Counted from the first letter of the stretch, positions 22,330 to 33,959 are shown. The stretch is 64,000 nucleotides of DNA from Allolobophora icterica (GCA_963556255.1 OY744616.1:5272101-5336100), one strand, 5' to 3'. The notes: generated by a model from the sequence alone, not told the origin. Translations and numbers: made by a program.

Positions 22330-22680
22330 GGTTTCGTTGCTTATTTCTAAAATTTAAATCTCTGAATGGCACTGCCCGTAACGGGACCTTAAAAATCGAC
22401 GTGGCACCAGTATGAGAATTGTAGAAAAAAGTCTGGGGGGGGTTAGACCTTGATTCATGTGGAGTTTGGGTGTGCAATGAAGAGTTTACTATGGGGTCCT
22501 AAGAAAGACTAGGGGGGTTGAACCCCCCCCCCTAACCCCCCGACAATTCTCACCCTGCGTGGCACCTGTTCAAAGTGGCGGCGGTGGTCAAGGATCTCAC
22601 CCGATAAATTCATATAAAAAATTAACAGAGTCGAGACCACACGGTCGCATTGGAACAACGTTTCCATTTACAGTTATATA
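22330..22680 (+). mobile_element. SINE-like family E copy, split by a MITE
   Basis: It shares the GGGACCTTAAA, GTGGCACC and GGATCTCACCCGAT blocks with 7385-7690. The 150-bp MITE sits at 22408-22557. Confidence 0.6.
22408..22557. mobile_element. hAT-type MITE, 150 bp, perfect 8-bp TSD, inside a SINE
   Basis: Imperfect terminal inverted repeats (CAGTATGAGAATTGT at the left; the right end in reverse reads CAGGGTGAGAATTGT) are flanked on both sides by CGTGGCAC (22400-22407 and 22558-22565). It interrupts a family E SINE whose intact counterpart is at 7385-7690. Internal G and C runs face each other and could fold into a hairpin. Confidence 0.85.
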
Positions 22681-23624
22681 TGTTGGTTATTCGTACCCCA
22701 CCAGGTGCGATATATATTTTCAGTCACGAGCGTCTTCTGGTGCCTAAAACGCTTTAAAACAATCAAGCCAAAGTTTTGGCCGCAGTTATTTAAGATTAAT
22801 TTATTTAATCACCCGATTTCGTAACACAGTATTTGCTAAATATTAGTCACTATTTTGTCGTAAACTAAGAAGGCGCAACCTAAATTATAGAGTGTTTAAA
22901 TATAGATTGTGGTTAAAAATTTCGTCATCGACACATGGTTTCAAGAGTTGCCGAATCAGCAAAAGTCGTCCCGAAAGTATTTTAAGTGTAAACAAAGCTA
23001 AATTTGTTTGCTAGCAAAATTCGTCAACAATGCGTGTAAGTTTACCGAGTTTTGCATTGACTTTGTACAGCAGGTTTAGTAGCAGTTGCACGTTGTGTAA
23101 TTTTTTTAATTGCATAGCTTAAATGTTTCTTGAACCATAGCTAGCGATATGTAGCCCTACAAGTATGTAATGCATCGATGTATGCGAGTGTATATGTGAA
23201 GACATTTATAATGCAAAAGTGCTAATTAGGTCTATTGTTATTTTTTCCCATGTAATTCAACGGTTAGAGTGTCATGACCTATATTTTTTCAGATCTTCAC
23301 GCACAGGGCATAGCTCAAGCATTGTAGGCTAAATATCAGTTAGCCATGGTAAACAGTTAAAAGCCAGTAGTTGTTATGCCATAGGGCCTATTTTATGCAC
23401 CCTACAATAACTTAACTTTCCAATCCTGCACGGTACCCCACCTTTCCTCACCTTTTCTGCGCCTTACCGTAAGGCCTACTCTATCTAACCTTCCTGCACC
23501 ATGCCATACCTTATCTTACAATTTGTTAATCATATCGTATGATTACCTTATCTTACTTCAGTTTTGCTTGTCTGCTAGGGTATGGATAGTTTCTACAAGT
23601 CTGGCTTGTTTCCTTAATGGTAGT

Positions 23625-23811
23625 GGGACATGGTAGCCGATTGGTTAGAGCGCTTGCTTTGTAACATGGAGAGTATGGGTTCGAGCCTCCTCTTCTGAAA
23701 TGGTTACTAAGTAGGGAATACTGGGGACCTCCTTGAACAAATCCTCAACTCAAAATTGCTCAGCGCCATCGATTAATGCCTGGTCAGTAGATAGAGGTAC
23801 TGAATAAATAT

Positions 23812-23847
<36 letters not shown>

Positions 23848-23898
23848 GTAATAATAGTAATAATAGTAATAATAATAATAGTAATAATAATAATAATA
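23625..23898 (+). mobile_element. SINE, tRNA-derived family A, with long (AAT)n tail
   Basis: The best-preserved head in the window: GGTAGCCGATTGGTTAGAGC and GGGTTCGAGCC, matching pol III A and B boxes. The body ends AATAAATATG, directly continuing into (TAA)n from 23812. Confidence 0.85.
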
Positions 23899-24105
23899 TT
23901 TCGGGGAGAAAAATAATCAATACTAATAATTATGATAATAAATATTAATAATTAATGATAATAATAATATTAGTGACATGGCTTCAGATCTTGTGATGCC
24001 TACAATTATTGCCCTTCTGGTAGTCTCCCTATTTGGCAGACTTGAACCCATAGCTGCAAGCTTTGTGTTAGAGCTCTGCTTATTCGTTGAAAGCTGATTT
24101 ACTAG

Positions 24106-24639
24106 GTCAGATGTGAAAACTGTTTGAAGGATGAAAGCCAGTGCTTCAAAGTCTTTTCGTTCAATCCAAAAATTGCAGCGGCTGACAGTCGAACAGCCGA
24201 ATCAGATGAGCAAACAGCAAAAGTGAATAATTTCATTCATAAAATTGATTCACAGCCAGTCAACAGATTCTTCCATCAAAATATGGACACCAGTTCCGTA
24301 ACCTGCTCTGGTGAATCGCAGATCGTGAGAGAACAGTTTGAACACATGCATCTTAACGAAAATCTTTCTTCGGTCGAGTTTTCAGCCGACGAGGAGATCT
24401 GTCAGCTTCTTCGAGATACTCCTGCGACTGTTTCCAAGTCTGACAACAGCTTTCCATCGTTAAAGAGTTGTGCAAGTCTTGATAATGACAGAATTGGCAA
24501 TGTTCTGAGGTTTGGACGAAATCTGTCATGTTTTAAGCGTATAAGAACTGCTGGTAGTATGAAACTGGGGAAAAACCAGATTGAAAAGAGTAGATTGGAG
24601 ATGTTGAGACGACCATCGCTCGACTTGATGAAAATGCAG
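24106..24639 (+). CDS. Unidentified candidate internal exon
   Basis: An open stretch of exactly 178 codons lies between an acceptor (TTTACTAG ending at 24105) and a donor (CAG|GTCTGT at 24640), phase 0 at both ends. The product starts VRCENCLKDESQCFKVFSFN, is mixed and charged, has a basic run GRNLSCFKRIRTAG and ends RRPSLDLMKMQ. It is not low-complexity and its codon use looks normal. I do not recognise the family, and no partner exon was found on either side, so it may be an orphan exon or part of a decayed gene. Confidence 0.35.
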
Positions 24640-26382
24640 GTCTGTTGGAGGATTCATTTCTAAATCAGATTTGCCATTGATGCATTCGACTTCACTGATA
24701 TGCTGTCTTTGTGTCTTTCTTTCTTTGTGTCTTGCTCTCTTTGTCTCTTTGATTTGTGTGTGTGTGTGTGTGTGTGTGTTTGTGTAGGTGTGCGTGTAGG
24801 TGTGTGTGTGTATGTCTTTCCATCTTTGTCTCATTCTTTCTTTGTCTCTTCCTTTCTCTGTCCATGTGTCTCTTTCTCAGTGTCTTTATATGTCTGTTCT
24901 GTCTTTGCTTTGTTCAGTGGTTGTTTCTCTTTGTATTTTCCTCTGTCAGAATAAGCAGACAGGCAACGAACGGACAGAACCGACAGAGACAGAGACAAAC
25001 GTACCGACAGATACAGTGACAGCCAGACTGACCGGCAAGCAGACACGTAATTGTTATAAATTGCGTCATTTGTTGGACCACTAAAGGAAGTTGACACCTG
25101 AGACAAGAGTTTCGCAAAGTGGTGCAACCAGACAGACCGACGGACAAACAGACACAGACGGGCAGAATGACAGACAGACAGAGACAGACCAAGACACAGA
25201 CAGATACAGAAAGACAGACGCTCGCACACAGGCTGCATAACAGAAAGATCGCCATACAGACAAACAGATTGACAGAAAGACCAACAGACAACGATAGATA
25301 TATACACAGACAAACAGAAATATCAACAGACAGACAGACACGCACAAATAGTTTTTGGCCTGATTGTCATGCTGTACGTGTGTATGTAATCCGAACTAAT
25401 TTTATAGCGCCTTTTAAACACCTTGTTGAAAGACTGGCGATATTTAATCAAATTGTAGACGGGAACAGGAGATCCCTTGAAGTCGGAACCCTCGAGAAAC
25501 TTCACTTAATAACCGGATGTTTTGAAGTTGGCATTCGTTGTCTGCTATTTAGTAAAATACTCGCAGCTCAGACTGGTTGCTGAGTCGGGTGTTTTTATAA
25601 TGGCACTGCTTGAGTTTGGCTGATGTCAGCAAAATTGCTTTCTGAAGCACTCAGCTGAATGGGCGGGGTATAACAGCTGATGGGGCGGTGCCTAGCAGCT
25701 TAAGGGTTTGGCCTGGCCTTTTCCTATAAATAGCTTGGGTTGTCGGTTATGGCCTAGGACGGCCGTACACCGATTAGACCTTATCCGATTTCTAAATCGG
25801 ATCGCATCTGTACACGCCTTGTTTGCGGCCGTTATCAAAAACAGTAAGTAGGCCCATGAATAAGTAATTATAGGCCCCTATTGTTTATTAACCAATTGAT
25901 AATCGCTGTTCAAACTACTAACTATTTATTAGCTATTTACTAGCTATTATTTCCACACAGTTGAATTTTTGTCCTCAGAATTCTTTCCTCTTTGTTCTCT
26001 ATATTCAGAGTTCTGCACCGTTGTTTAAACTTCCTTGCTGTGTATTCTTTGTATTTATAGTGATTCTGATGATATTGCGTTTTCTTTTACAGAAGTTCAC
26101 TTTTCGCAGACAACAGTTTCACAGTGAATCGCGTGTCTTGCGGTCATGATCTCTTCGTTTGAAGACGATTAACAAATAGACGACCAAACATGAATAAGCT
26201 GTAGGTGCTCAGCGCCTAATCTCAGAATGGCGCTTTAGAAGTTTAGAGTTACGATTACGAACAGTTAGGGCGAATGCCACTGTGTTGTCTCATCCTCCTC
26301 TCTCGTCTGTCAATCTCACCTCTTCTCCGCTTGCCCTCTCCCCTGCAGCTATCGACTCAACTGTAAACTGAACTGTCCAAGC
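24640..26382. other. Gene-free region with simple repeats
   Basis: A (TG)n run at 24754-24812, then CTTT-rich and (ACAG)n-like sequence at about 24945-25350, then unique-looking sequence. The + strand near 26270-26382 is the 3' end of a LINE-like ORF (word CTGTAAACTGAACTGTCC) that the hAT element interrupts. Confidence 0.5.
24945..25350. repeat. (GACA)n-rich degenerate microsatellite
   Basis: Dense GACAGACA words broken by a unique stretch near 25045-25115. The long open frames here are by-products of the repeat. Confidence 0.8.
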
Positions 26383-27291
26383 TAGGGTCGCCAGCCGTCC
26401 CTATTTTGTCGAGGCCGTCCCTATTTCGAGGTAAATGTCCCGCGTCCCTACTTGACCTATAGTCGGGACAGTCCTTAAATGTCCCTACTTTAAAATTTGT
26501 GTTTTTTTCAGAACTAACACAATGTTGTGGCTTAAAACACATTACCCGTACTATATTAAGTTTGTTCCACACCACTATAAAGCAACAAATTGTCCAAACT
26601 TGCAAAAACTTATTGAGTTTGTTTTGTCCGTGCCCCAGTTGAAAGACTTCTATAATGAAGAACATATGGACGGACGAGCGTGACAGAATACGTGTTTAAT
26701 TGTGGAAGGTGAATTGCTTCTGAAAACAAAACAATTTTATACAATGATATGTGCGGAGTTCTACAACTCCTTTAGGACAGAAACCATTGTTCATGAAAGC
26801 TGTGAAGAGCAATTTAAAATACAGCTTTAAATAAGATCATGATCATAGCATAACTAAACTGCTTGAAAACTTAATGTGACAGATTCTGCATGTGCTCTTA
26901 AAGTTACACTATTTTAAAAAATCAGAAAATTGCAGATATCAGTGTTGGAAATTAACCATATATAGGCCTAATCTAATAAAAATTAAAAAAATATATTTGT
27001 ACCTAACGCAAAAATCGTTAGTAGGCCCTAACGACATTTAAACAGGTCCTGATATCATTACAGTGTTCAAAATCAAATCTTTATCGTCTTAATTCTTAAA
27101 TAAATTGTTACTTTCCCAAAATAAAAATCCAAAAAATCGTCTTCTTAAATAAATTGTTAGGCCATACTTTCCAAAAATTGTTACTCGGTTGCGCGACTTG
27201 CGCCTCTGGTCCCGCATCGTGGGGTGTTTTTGCGATTTGGATGCTGCAAACTTGCGTCCCGACTTCCTAGTTTAAAAAGCTGGCAACCCCA
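26383..27291 (+). mobile_element. Degenerate hAT DNA transposon
   Basis: The ends are TAGGGTCGCCAGC and, reversed from the right, TGGGGTTGCCAGC. The flanking 8-mers GTCCAAGC (26375-26382) and GTCTAAAC (27292-27299) agree at six of eight positions, as an old hAT target duplication would. The element carries only a C-terminal transposase remnant. Confidence 0.75.
26500..26831 (+). pseudogene. hAT transposase C-terminal fragment, frameshifted
   Basis: Three frames in turn read LQKLIEFVLSVP, then SIMKNIWTDERDRI, then LIVEGELLLKTKQFYTMICA and EFYNSF. These match the hAT dimerisation region (core like FS-I-M-N-WTDER). Two frameshifts and the missing N-terminal two thirds make it non-functional. 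Confidence 0.75.
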
Positions 27292-27299
27292 GTCTAAAC

Positions 27300-27780
27300 T
27301 ATCGTATCCTGGTTCTACTCCTGGGCCACTACACGACCATCACCTGTGAATAAGCTGGTTCCCGCGACTTCGCTTTTTTGGGCTCTGTAGAAATCTCGAG
27401 ATACGACTAAAATAACAAGGGTTTTAAGTGGTTCAGAAGACGTGTAGTCTGTGTCAGAACCACTGCAAATTAACCGGGAACCCTTAATAGCCCAATTTTC
27501 GTAGCTTCTTAAAAGCAGCGATAGTGTCCACTGAGACAGTAGGGCTATTATCCAAACCGATTAACGATACGATACGATTACCACAACCAACGATTTCCAG
27601 CGTAAACCTGCATGTCTCGTCAGCTTGACCTGCGCGTATTCTATTGCGGACTTATTTTAGATAGCGCCGGTGTGAGCTGGTCGCCCTTGGCGTGGTTTTT
27701 ATGTGGCGCTGAGAAATTTCGGAGATTTACATTACATAAGTTTACATTACATACGATTACATTACACTGCATTTCTGTTC
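27300..27780 (+). mobile_element. LINE 3' ends (ORF tail and ACATT-repeat tail)
   Basis: 27300-27420 continues the LINE-like sequence interrupted by the hAT element. 27600-27775 is another 3' end with GCGCTGAGAAATTTCGGAGA and a TTACATTACAT tail, as at 51715-51775 and 47130-47175. Confidence 0.55.
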
Positions 27781-27912
27781 CCCGGGCTTCTGTGCTGAGA
27801 GCACCTCTGAATAGATATTCAGCGAGAGGCGCTTTATAAATTTCTAGATAGAATACAATACAGTATATAGCTGATATGTTATATATAGGCTGATTATATA
27901 CAATTACTACGA

Positions 27913-28078
<166 letters not shown>

Positions 28079-28159
28079 AACTGTTGTCTTAAACTTTTAA
28101 AACGGCCGCGTTTCATACTAGGTAGGTATACATGTAGTAGGTATTTACCATCGACCTAT

Positions 28160-28560
28160 ATATGTCAATGGTATTTACTGTCTACCGATACTATGTGTCA
28201 TAACGAATATGGTAATCGTCGCCCTCCTCCTTTATCCAGGCTTCGGACTGGCACCACCCGAGTATGGAATTGGTGAAGTTAAATTAATTATTAGATGACA
28301 ATTTAAGCACTTCATGATATGTTAACCTCATATGTGTGGTTGCAGCTGGGAATATAGCATCTGGTGACAACATTTTAAAGGTGTGTAAAGAGCTGCATTT
28401 ATACAATGTTTAGCGACATCTCGAGGGTAGTACTATGGTTGGTTAGTTTGCTGTCAAACGACACTGTGTCATAACAAAGACGATTATCGTCGCCCTCCTT
28501 CTTTCTCCAGGCTTGGAACTGGCAACGCCAAAGTACGAGCAGTGGTGGAGTTAAATTAAT
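28160..28560 (+). mobile_element. Two SINE-like family B copies
   Basis: Copies at about 28160-28290 and 28440-28560 share TGTGTCATAACGAA, GTCGCCCTCC, TCCAGGCTT and GGAGTTAAATTAA words. Confidence 0.7.
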
Positions 28561-28699
28561 GTTAAATGAAACAAACTAAATTCTATGGAATTGAGTCGAT
28601 CTGGTTTTTTAATTCATGTTTTTGGAATGTCGTTTCACTTTGATGTCATTTACCGATCGATACGCTGCAGATATCATTTTCACCTCAACGTAGTCACAT

Positions 28700-28930
28700 G
28701 TAAAACTCAGAAGATCATTCCCTTCAACACCTCTTTTACGTGTTTAATTTAATAGTAGAGAGCGTTGCTTTAAACACCTTCTTTAAGTGTCGAATTCGTC
28801 TTATAAGTGGGAGCAGGCTACTGTGGATATGTGAGGACGCTGGCTGTTCCAGTAGCAAAATTTTTGCCGACGTCAAAGGCCTTTGTTGCCATAAGGCGTC
28901 ATTAAAAATTGAAAACTAACTAATTAATAG
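28700..28930 (+). repeat. Family C repeat copy
   Basis: ACACCTCTTTTACGTGTTTA followed by TTTTTGCCGACGTCAAAGGC, CTTTGTTGCCATAAGGCGTC and ATTAAA, matching the 3' body seen in the sodium channel introns. Confidence 0.6.
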
Positions 28931-29039
28931 TAAGTAATCACTTAACACTTGCGCCAAGTTGCATTTATTTCCGACTCACTTTTAGTGCACGCTAAGCTAG
29001 CCTGAGAGGCAGCCATTGGTGTTAAGTGTTAGCGCCCTC

Positions 29040-29275
29040 ATTTTCTTAGCCTCGGGCTCGCAGGGCTGGTGGCTCTTGCCGTCACATCTTCCCACCGACA
29101 GTGTGCGGTCGGTGTACTCATTTTAGGTGAATTGGCTAGGGGGCGCAGGCGGAGCCGAAATCTCGAAGCAAATTTCTGCCCTGACGGAGCTTTGAATATC
29201 CGACCTCGCGATCGACAGACCTGCGCGTTAACCGTTACACTATGGCGTGGCCCCAGTCACGTGTAAGTGTTTGAG
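29040..29275 (-). mobile_element. SINE, tRNA-derived family D (reverse strand)
   Basis: On the - strand it starts CCACGCCATAGTGTAACGGT, with a box-B-like GAGGTCGGATATTC. A + strand copy is at 50262-50520 and a broken one at about 31590-32000. Confidence 0.7.
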
Positions 29276-29695
29276 AAATTATCACAATGTTAATAACTTA
29301 ATAGTTCACAGTAGCACAATAACTGTTAAAAGTCTTTCCGCTCCATGGTTGCTCCACTCGCCGCTTGGCCGCCAGAGACTAAGCTTCTGGTTGTTCCCCG
29401 CATGCGCGGGGCTACTGCTCAATCTATAGAAGTTTTGCCTGTGTTGGCCCCTCTAGTTTGAACCGTCTTTCACAGGAATCGCGGCTTCAGCTCCTCAGCC
29501 TTTCTCTTCCTCTGTTCCAGAAACGCCTGAAGTCCATTTGATTTGTTAGTGGTAGCACTGACTTGGGCTGAATCGTTGAGTGACTCTTTTCTAAAATGTT
29601 CGATTACAATTACAATTTACTTTTAAAATCACAATGGCTCATCGTTTAATTGGAAGTCGCGATGAAATTAAACGAACAAATACGTCATACGTGTA

Positions 29696-30133
29696 CAGGG
29701 CCGCCGACAGAAATTCCGGGCCCCTAGGCAGAGCAATCACGGGCCCCTAGGCATAGCAGTCGAGGGCCCCTAGGCACAGCAGTCACGGGCCCCTAGGCAG
29801 AGCAGCCACGGGCCTCTAAACTATATTTACGCTTTATATAAATATAATATCGTACGGTCGTACGAAAAAATAAAAAAAATGAAATAAAAGTGCGGGCACG
29901 ACCGTACGCTATTATATTTATATATACAACTAAGATTTTATTCAGATGCTTAACAGTTTAAACTGATTGTAATTAAGCGTCAGATAATGTATCTAAAAAT
30001 GTATAAGTCATAAGCTTTGTATAACTGATTATAATATTTTTCATAAGTTGATTGCGGGCCCGGCCCGGGCCCCTAAAAAGTCGCCGGGCCCCTGGGCATT
30101 TGCCCCCCTTGCCCCTCCCTCTCGGCGGGCCTG
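29696..30133. mobile_element. hAT-type MITE, 438 bp, perfect 8-bp TSD
   Basis: The TIRs CAGGGCCGCCGACAG and (reversed right end) CAGGCCCGCCGAGAG are flanked by TACGTGTA at 29688-29695 and 30134-30141. Just inside the left end is a short tandem array of GGGCCCCTAGGCAnAGCAn, about four copies. Confidence 0.9.
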
Positions 30134-30260
30134 TACGTGTAGTCCTCGTCATGAATAATTTAATCCAATCGGTTCAAGTGGGGGAAGACGCGAATTATTT
30201 TAACGATTACCAAATATTAGTCAGACAATTTACGATAGTTAATTAATTAGTTGAAACTAG

Positions 30261-30303
30261 TAATGATAATAATAATAATGAAAATAATAATGATAATAAT
30301 AAT

Positions 30304-30358
<55 letters not shown>

Positions 30359-30360
30359 GT
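30261..30360. repeat. (AAT)n microsatellite
   Basis: About 100 bp of AAT/GATAAT units. Confidence 0.95.
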
Positions 30361-30689
30361 AATAGGGGCCTAATAATAATAATCGTATTATTAACAAGAT
30401 AACTGACCGCAGTAAGTAACATTGAAACATAATATTATGACAGTACAATTATAATTATCAAGATCTTATAGAACAAACGTCTTGGGAGCCTGTTCGGCAC
30501 CTGCTCGTTCAAAGCTACCCTCTAGGGAGTGGAAGGCTGAGTCGACCTATAGGGAACTTACGGGTATCGAACCGCGTCTTTCAAGATCTTATGTTTTTCG
30601 AGCAAGAGTGTTACCATTGATTTATCCCCCATCGCGAACCGAATTACTATCGACTATATAAAGGAAGAGGGCGAAGAAAATCATATTAA

Positions 30690-31075
30690 CTATATATATA
30701 GTTAATATGATTACCGTCGCCCTCCTTTTTATGCAGGCTTCAGACGGCACCACACGAATGCGGCATTGGTGGAGTTAAATTAAAAAGTGACAACCGAAGT
30801 ACTTTTGATTGGTTCGGTTAGTTGCTAAGTAACGACGCTTTATCATAACGAACATAGCCGTAGACTCTGGGGGGGGGCAGCCGGGCACGTCCCCCCCATA
30901 ATTGAGATGGACTGTACACCCAATGCAACAAGTGTAGAATGAATAACCAAATTCCCCCCCCCCCCATATTTTTAACAAGTTTACGCCAGTGATAACGAAG
31001 ATGATTAGGGTCTTCTTTATCTAGGCCTCGGTCTGCCACCACCTGAAAACGAGACTGCTACAGTCCTGTAGTCGA
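30690..31075 (+). mobile_element. SINE-like family B copies, one split by a MITE
   Basis: A first copy at about 30690-30785; a second begins near 30825, is interrupted at 30853-30991 and resumes with GATGATTAGGG and TCTAGGCCTCGGTCTGCCAC. Confidence 0.65.
30853..30991. mobile_element. hAT-type MITE, 139 bp, perfect 8-bp TSD, inside a SINE
   Basis: The ends CATAGCCGTAGACT and (reversed) CACTGGCGTAAACT are imperfect TIRs, flanked by ATAACGAA at 30845-30852 and 30992-30999. Internal GGGGGGGGG and CCCCCCCCCCCC runs face each other. Confidence 0.85.
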
Positions 31076-31139
31076 ACCTACAAATGCTAAAAATCGTACC
31101 GCGGCGTTTGGGCGAAGCTGACGAATAAATTGCGTCTGT

Positions 31140-32000
31140 TGGCTGCGTTTTAAAGGTGTCTAAAGAGAACGTTATGTTATTTATTCTCTTAAACACCTCT
31201 TTTACGCGTTTAATATGCCTGTAAGTAGTAGCCGCTAAAACTCCACTGGCGCTCGTACTCTCGCACTGCCAGATCCGAGCTTGGAGAAACGTAGAGGCCG
31301 GCGGTAATCATCTTTCTTATGACGCAGTGTCGTTAAACAGAGACTAACTCGCAATACTTATACACCTGCTTTAAGTGTCACATTCGCCATAGAAGTAGTA
31401 GCAGGCCAATAAGCGAAGACGTTCTCATAACCGTTCATTGCACTACGACATAACTATACGAACTGTGAAAATCGTTCAGAATAATTTTTGCCGACGTCAA
31501 GGCTATTGTTGGCAAAAGACGTCATTAAACAGTGGAAAGTAACCGAATAGCAATTCCTTAAGCTAGCCACGATAGACAGCCATGGGTGTCAAGTGTTAGT
31601 GCTCTTCATTTTCTTAGCCTCGGGATAGCTAGCGGGTAGGTGGCTTTAGCCGCAACAAGAAAATATAACTGTTTAATTTATATGCTTTAGAAAAGTCGAA
31701 AAACGGGTTAGGCCTACTATACTGAGTTCACTAGAACTTACAACACTAAGTTTCCTTCCAGGGTTACTGAAAACCTATCGGTAAATATAGGCAATAAATT
31801 AGAAGTGGTCGTTTAAGTCTATAAGACAAAAAATATTAATTTAAGAAGACTAGTGGTCTTGCCGGCGGCCAATCAGCAGCCTGCGGGCCACAAGTCGCCC
31901 GCGGGTCCTGGGTTGGCCATCCCTGCTCTAACCACTACACTTACTCGCAGTCCCAGTCACGGTTAAGTGTTTGGGAAATTCGTAGTAGGTCCTAAGTTAA
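31140..32000. repeat. Patchwork of family B, C and D repeat fragments
   Basis: A reverse family B copy (about 31226-31355), family C words (TTTGCCGACGTCAAGGC near 31488) and a family D SINE broken by an insertion ending GGGTTGGCCATCCCTG at 31924. No gene is seen. Confidence 0.5.
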
Positions 32001-33064
32001 TACTTTGCACTAAGTCTACAGTAACCCAATTAGCCTACTCTTAAAAAGGCGTACCGTTAAAATCACAGTGACTCATCGTGACGATATAATAATAAAAAAA
32101 TATATTATATTAAATGAAGAAACACGTGACGTCCTCGTCATGCATAATTTAATCCAACCGGTTCAAATGGGAGAAGACGCGAATTGTTTTAACGAATACT
32201 AATTAGTCAGACAATGTACAATTATTAATTAAGTAGTTGAAACTCGCCAACAGAATTATTATCGACCGAATATACATGCAGGAAGACGGAACCGAAACCA
32301 AGAAAGATGTTATAACAGCAACGCGCATAATTAACAAATTACTTACTTACTTAATTAATAACAACTGCGATCACTACAGCTCCAATGGTCGAGTGCTCGC
32401 TCTGAAACGCAGTGAGCTCAGTTCGAACTTCGGGAAACAGATTCAAGGATTGAATTGGGGGTGAAGTAAAAGTGAGATTTAGGGGTAATAAAAAAATGAA
32501 ACGGCCAATCTGCCCATTCAACGACTTCCACAGCCCCTCCCTCATACACCAACCGAATTTAGGGATTGGAAAAAGTCCGTCCGTCAAACCTGGAGCATGT
32601 ACGTGTCCACAATTTCCCAACTATCCCGAATCCACCCCTGTGATCCTCCACAAAGATGGCCACTCTTTGAACATTAGTCTTTGAGCAAGTCATTTACACA
32701 CAGTAGCACAGAATAGCGTCGACGTGAAAAACATTAGCGGCGCTTAATAAATGCAAGAAAAATAAAAGCCTGCAATGGATGCGGAGCCGAGCCCTGTCTA
32801 AGGAAGTCAACAGGTAAACGTAAAGTAAATCTCTGAATTCCTTGGCCCGCGTAAAAGCTGCGTCAAGGCGGACAGGTTTAGTTTATACACAGGAGTTACA
32901 TGTACATGTATATGACATCGGGTCCCGTAAGAACCACGCGAAGATCAGAAAGAACATCGATGAACTGGCAACACGAGGCAAAAAATTAAACTGAGGACAA
33001 ATTAGACTAAGGACAAATTAAACTAAGGACAAATTAAACTAAGGACACATTAAAGTAACTCTGA
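32001..33064. other. Gene-free region
   Basis: No gene supported. It contains a family A SINE tail fragment (about 32690-32760) and three CTAAGGACAAATTAAA-type tandem words (32990-33050). Confidence 0.45.
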
Positions 33065-33503
33065 CACTGGCGGATCCAGGAGTTTAGAGATGGTCTGGGG
33101 GCCAATTTAGGCAAGGTGACCAATCAAACAAGCAAGCAATCAATCAATCACTCAACCGGTCGACCGACAAACCAACAATCCGTCTATCAATTAGTCAATC
33201 AAGACCTTGATTAATGTGATGTTTTCACCTTTTGATTGCAAAACAACAAATTTTTTGGTCAACCAGATTTTCGACGACATTTTCACATTTTCATGCTTTC
33301 TACACTTTTATGACTTCCGTGGGAAGTCTGATATCCTATGATCTAGTTCTACAGATTCTTAATATCCAATTCCAGTTACAAGAAATATTTCATGACCCTT
33401 TTAGAAGGAAATCCTCGCCAAAACAAATTCATGGGGGCAAGTCAGTCGCGTGCCCCAACCAAATGGGAGCCTTGTCCGGGTGTCGCTCCTGGATCCGCCC
33501 TTG
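33065..33503. mobile_element. MITE-like element with GGCGGATCCAGGAG ends
   Basis: Left end CACTGGCGGATCCAGGAG and right end CTCCTGGATCCGCCCTTG form inverted repeats. I find no clear target duplication, so the exact limits are uncertain. It is related in its ends to the element at 43605-44113. Confidence 0.65.
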
Positions 33504-33625
33504 AATACAGCGTACATTTATATAGCGCCGATCGAAGACATCAACAGATGTACATGCGTGAGTCATCTTCTTAAAAACCGCCTACTTCATAAAGTCCTGT
33601 AAGATTCTAGTCGTAAACCGTTACT

Positions 33626-33958
33626 TTACCATATTACAACGGTTACAGTTTCTTGCAATACAAGCGTCACGCTGTAACGGTGACGTAAATCGTGAAAGTT
33701 ACACGTTACAAAGTTCAAAATCTGTGTAAATATTGTAACTCTGCTTAGTGTATAGTTCCTGACTGATTTTAAGTATCGTGGCTGGCCAAATTTCAAAGTT
33801 TTAAAAACTATGAGTGCCAATTTGAAACTACTTCTTTGCTGAACAGGAAGCCAATGCAAAGATTTAAGCACAGGGGTTACATGTTCATATTTGGATGTAT
33901 TAGTTATGGCTCTAGCCGAAGAGTTCTGCACTCTCTGCAGCTTCAGGATGTTTGACAT
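33626..33958 (-). pseudogene. LINE reverse transcriptase C-terminal fragment
   Basis: The - strand reads LQRVQNSSARAITNTSKYEH and TPVLKSLHWLPVQQR, the hallmark end of non-LTR retrotransposon reverse transcriptases. Only about 110 residues are present; it is a 5'-truncated dead copy. Confidence 0.8.
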
Positions 33959-33959
33959 A

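Larger units (their letters stand above)
19274..24105. other. Region downstream of the estrogen receptor
   Basis: No supported gene. The first part is presumably 3' UTR. It holds a partial family B repeat (19517-19592), a family A SINE (20248-20480), a GA-rich duplicated block (20971-21245), a GGTGGATG minisatellite (21705-21890), a family E SINE interrupted by a MITE (22330-22680) and a family A SINE with a long (AAT)n tail (23625-23898). Confidence 0.55.

Noticed and set aside
23625..23710. Possible functional tRNA gene
   Set aside because: A and B boxes are recognisable but the sequence does not continue as a proper cloverleaf with a matched acceptor stem; it runs into a SINE body and AAT tail shared with other copies.
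24124..24663. Stand-alone small gene starting near 24124
   Set aside because: There is no ATG at that start; the frame is open from an acceptor at 24105, and the codons after 24639 lie beyond a likely donor. An internal exon is a better reading.
24831..25345. Several cysteine- and valine-rich antisense frames
   Set aside because: They are translations of degenerate (GACA)n and (TG)n repeats.
33065..33503. Target-site duplication for the GGCGGATCC-ended element
   Set aside because: The flanking 8-mers (AACTCTGA and AATACAGC) do not match, so only the inverted ends are claimed.
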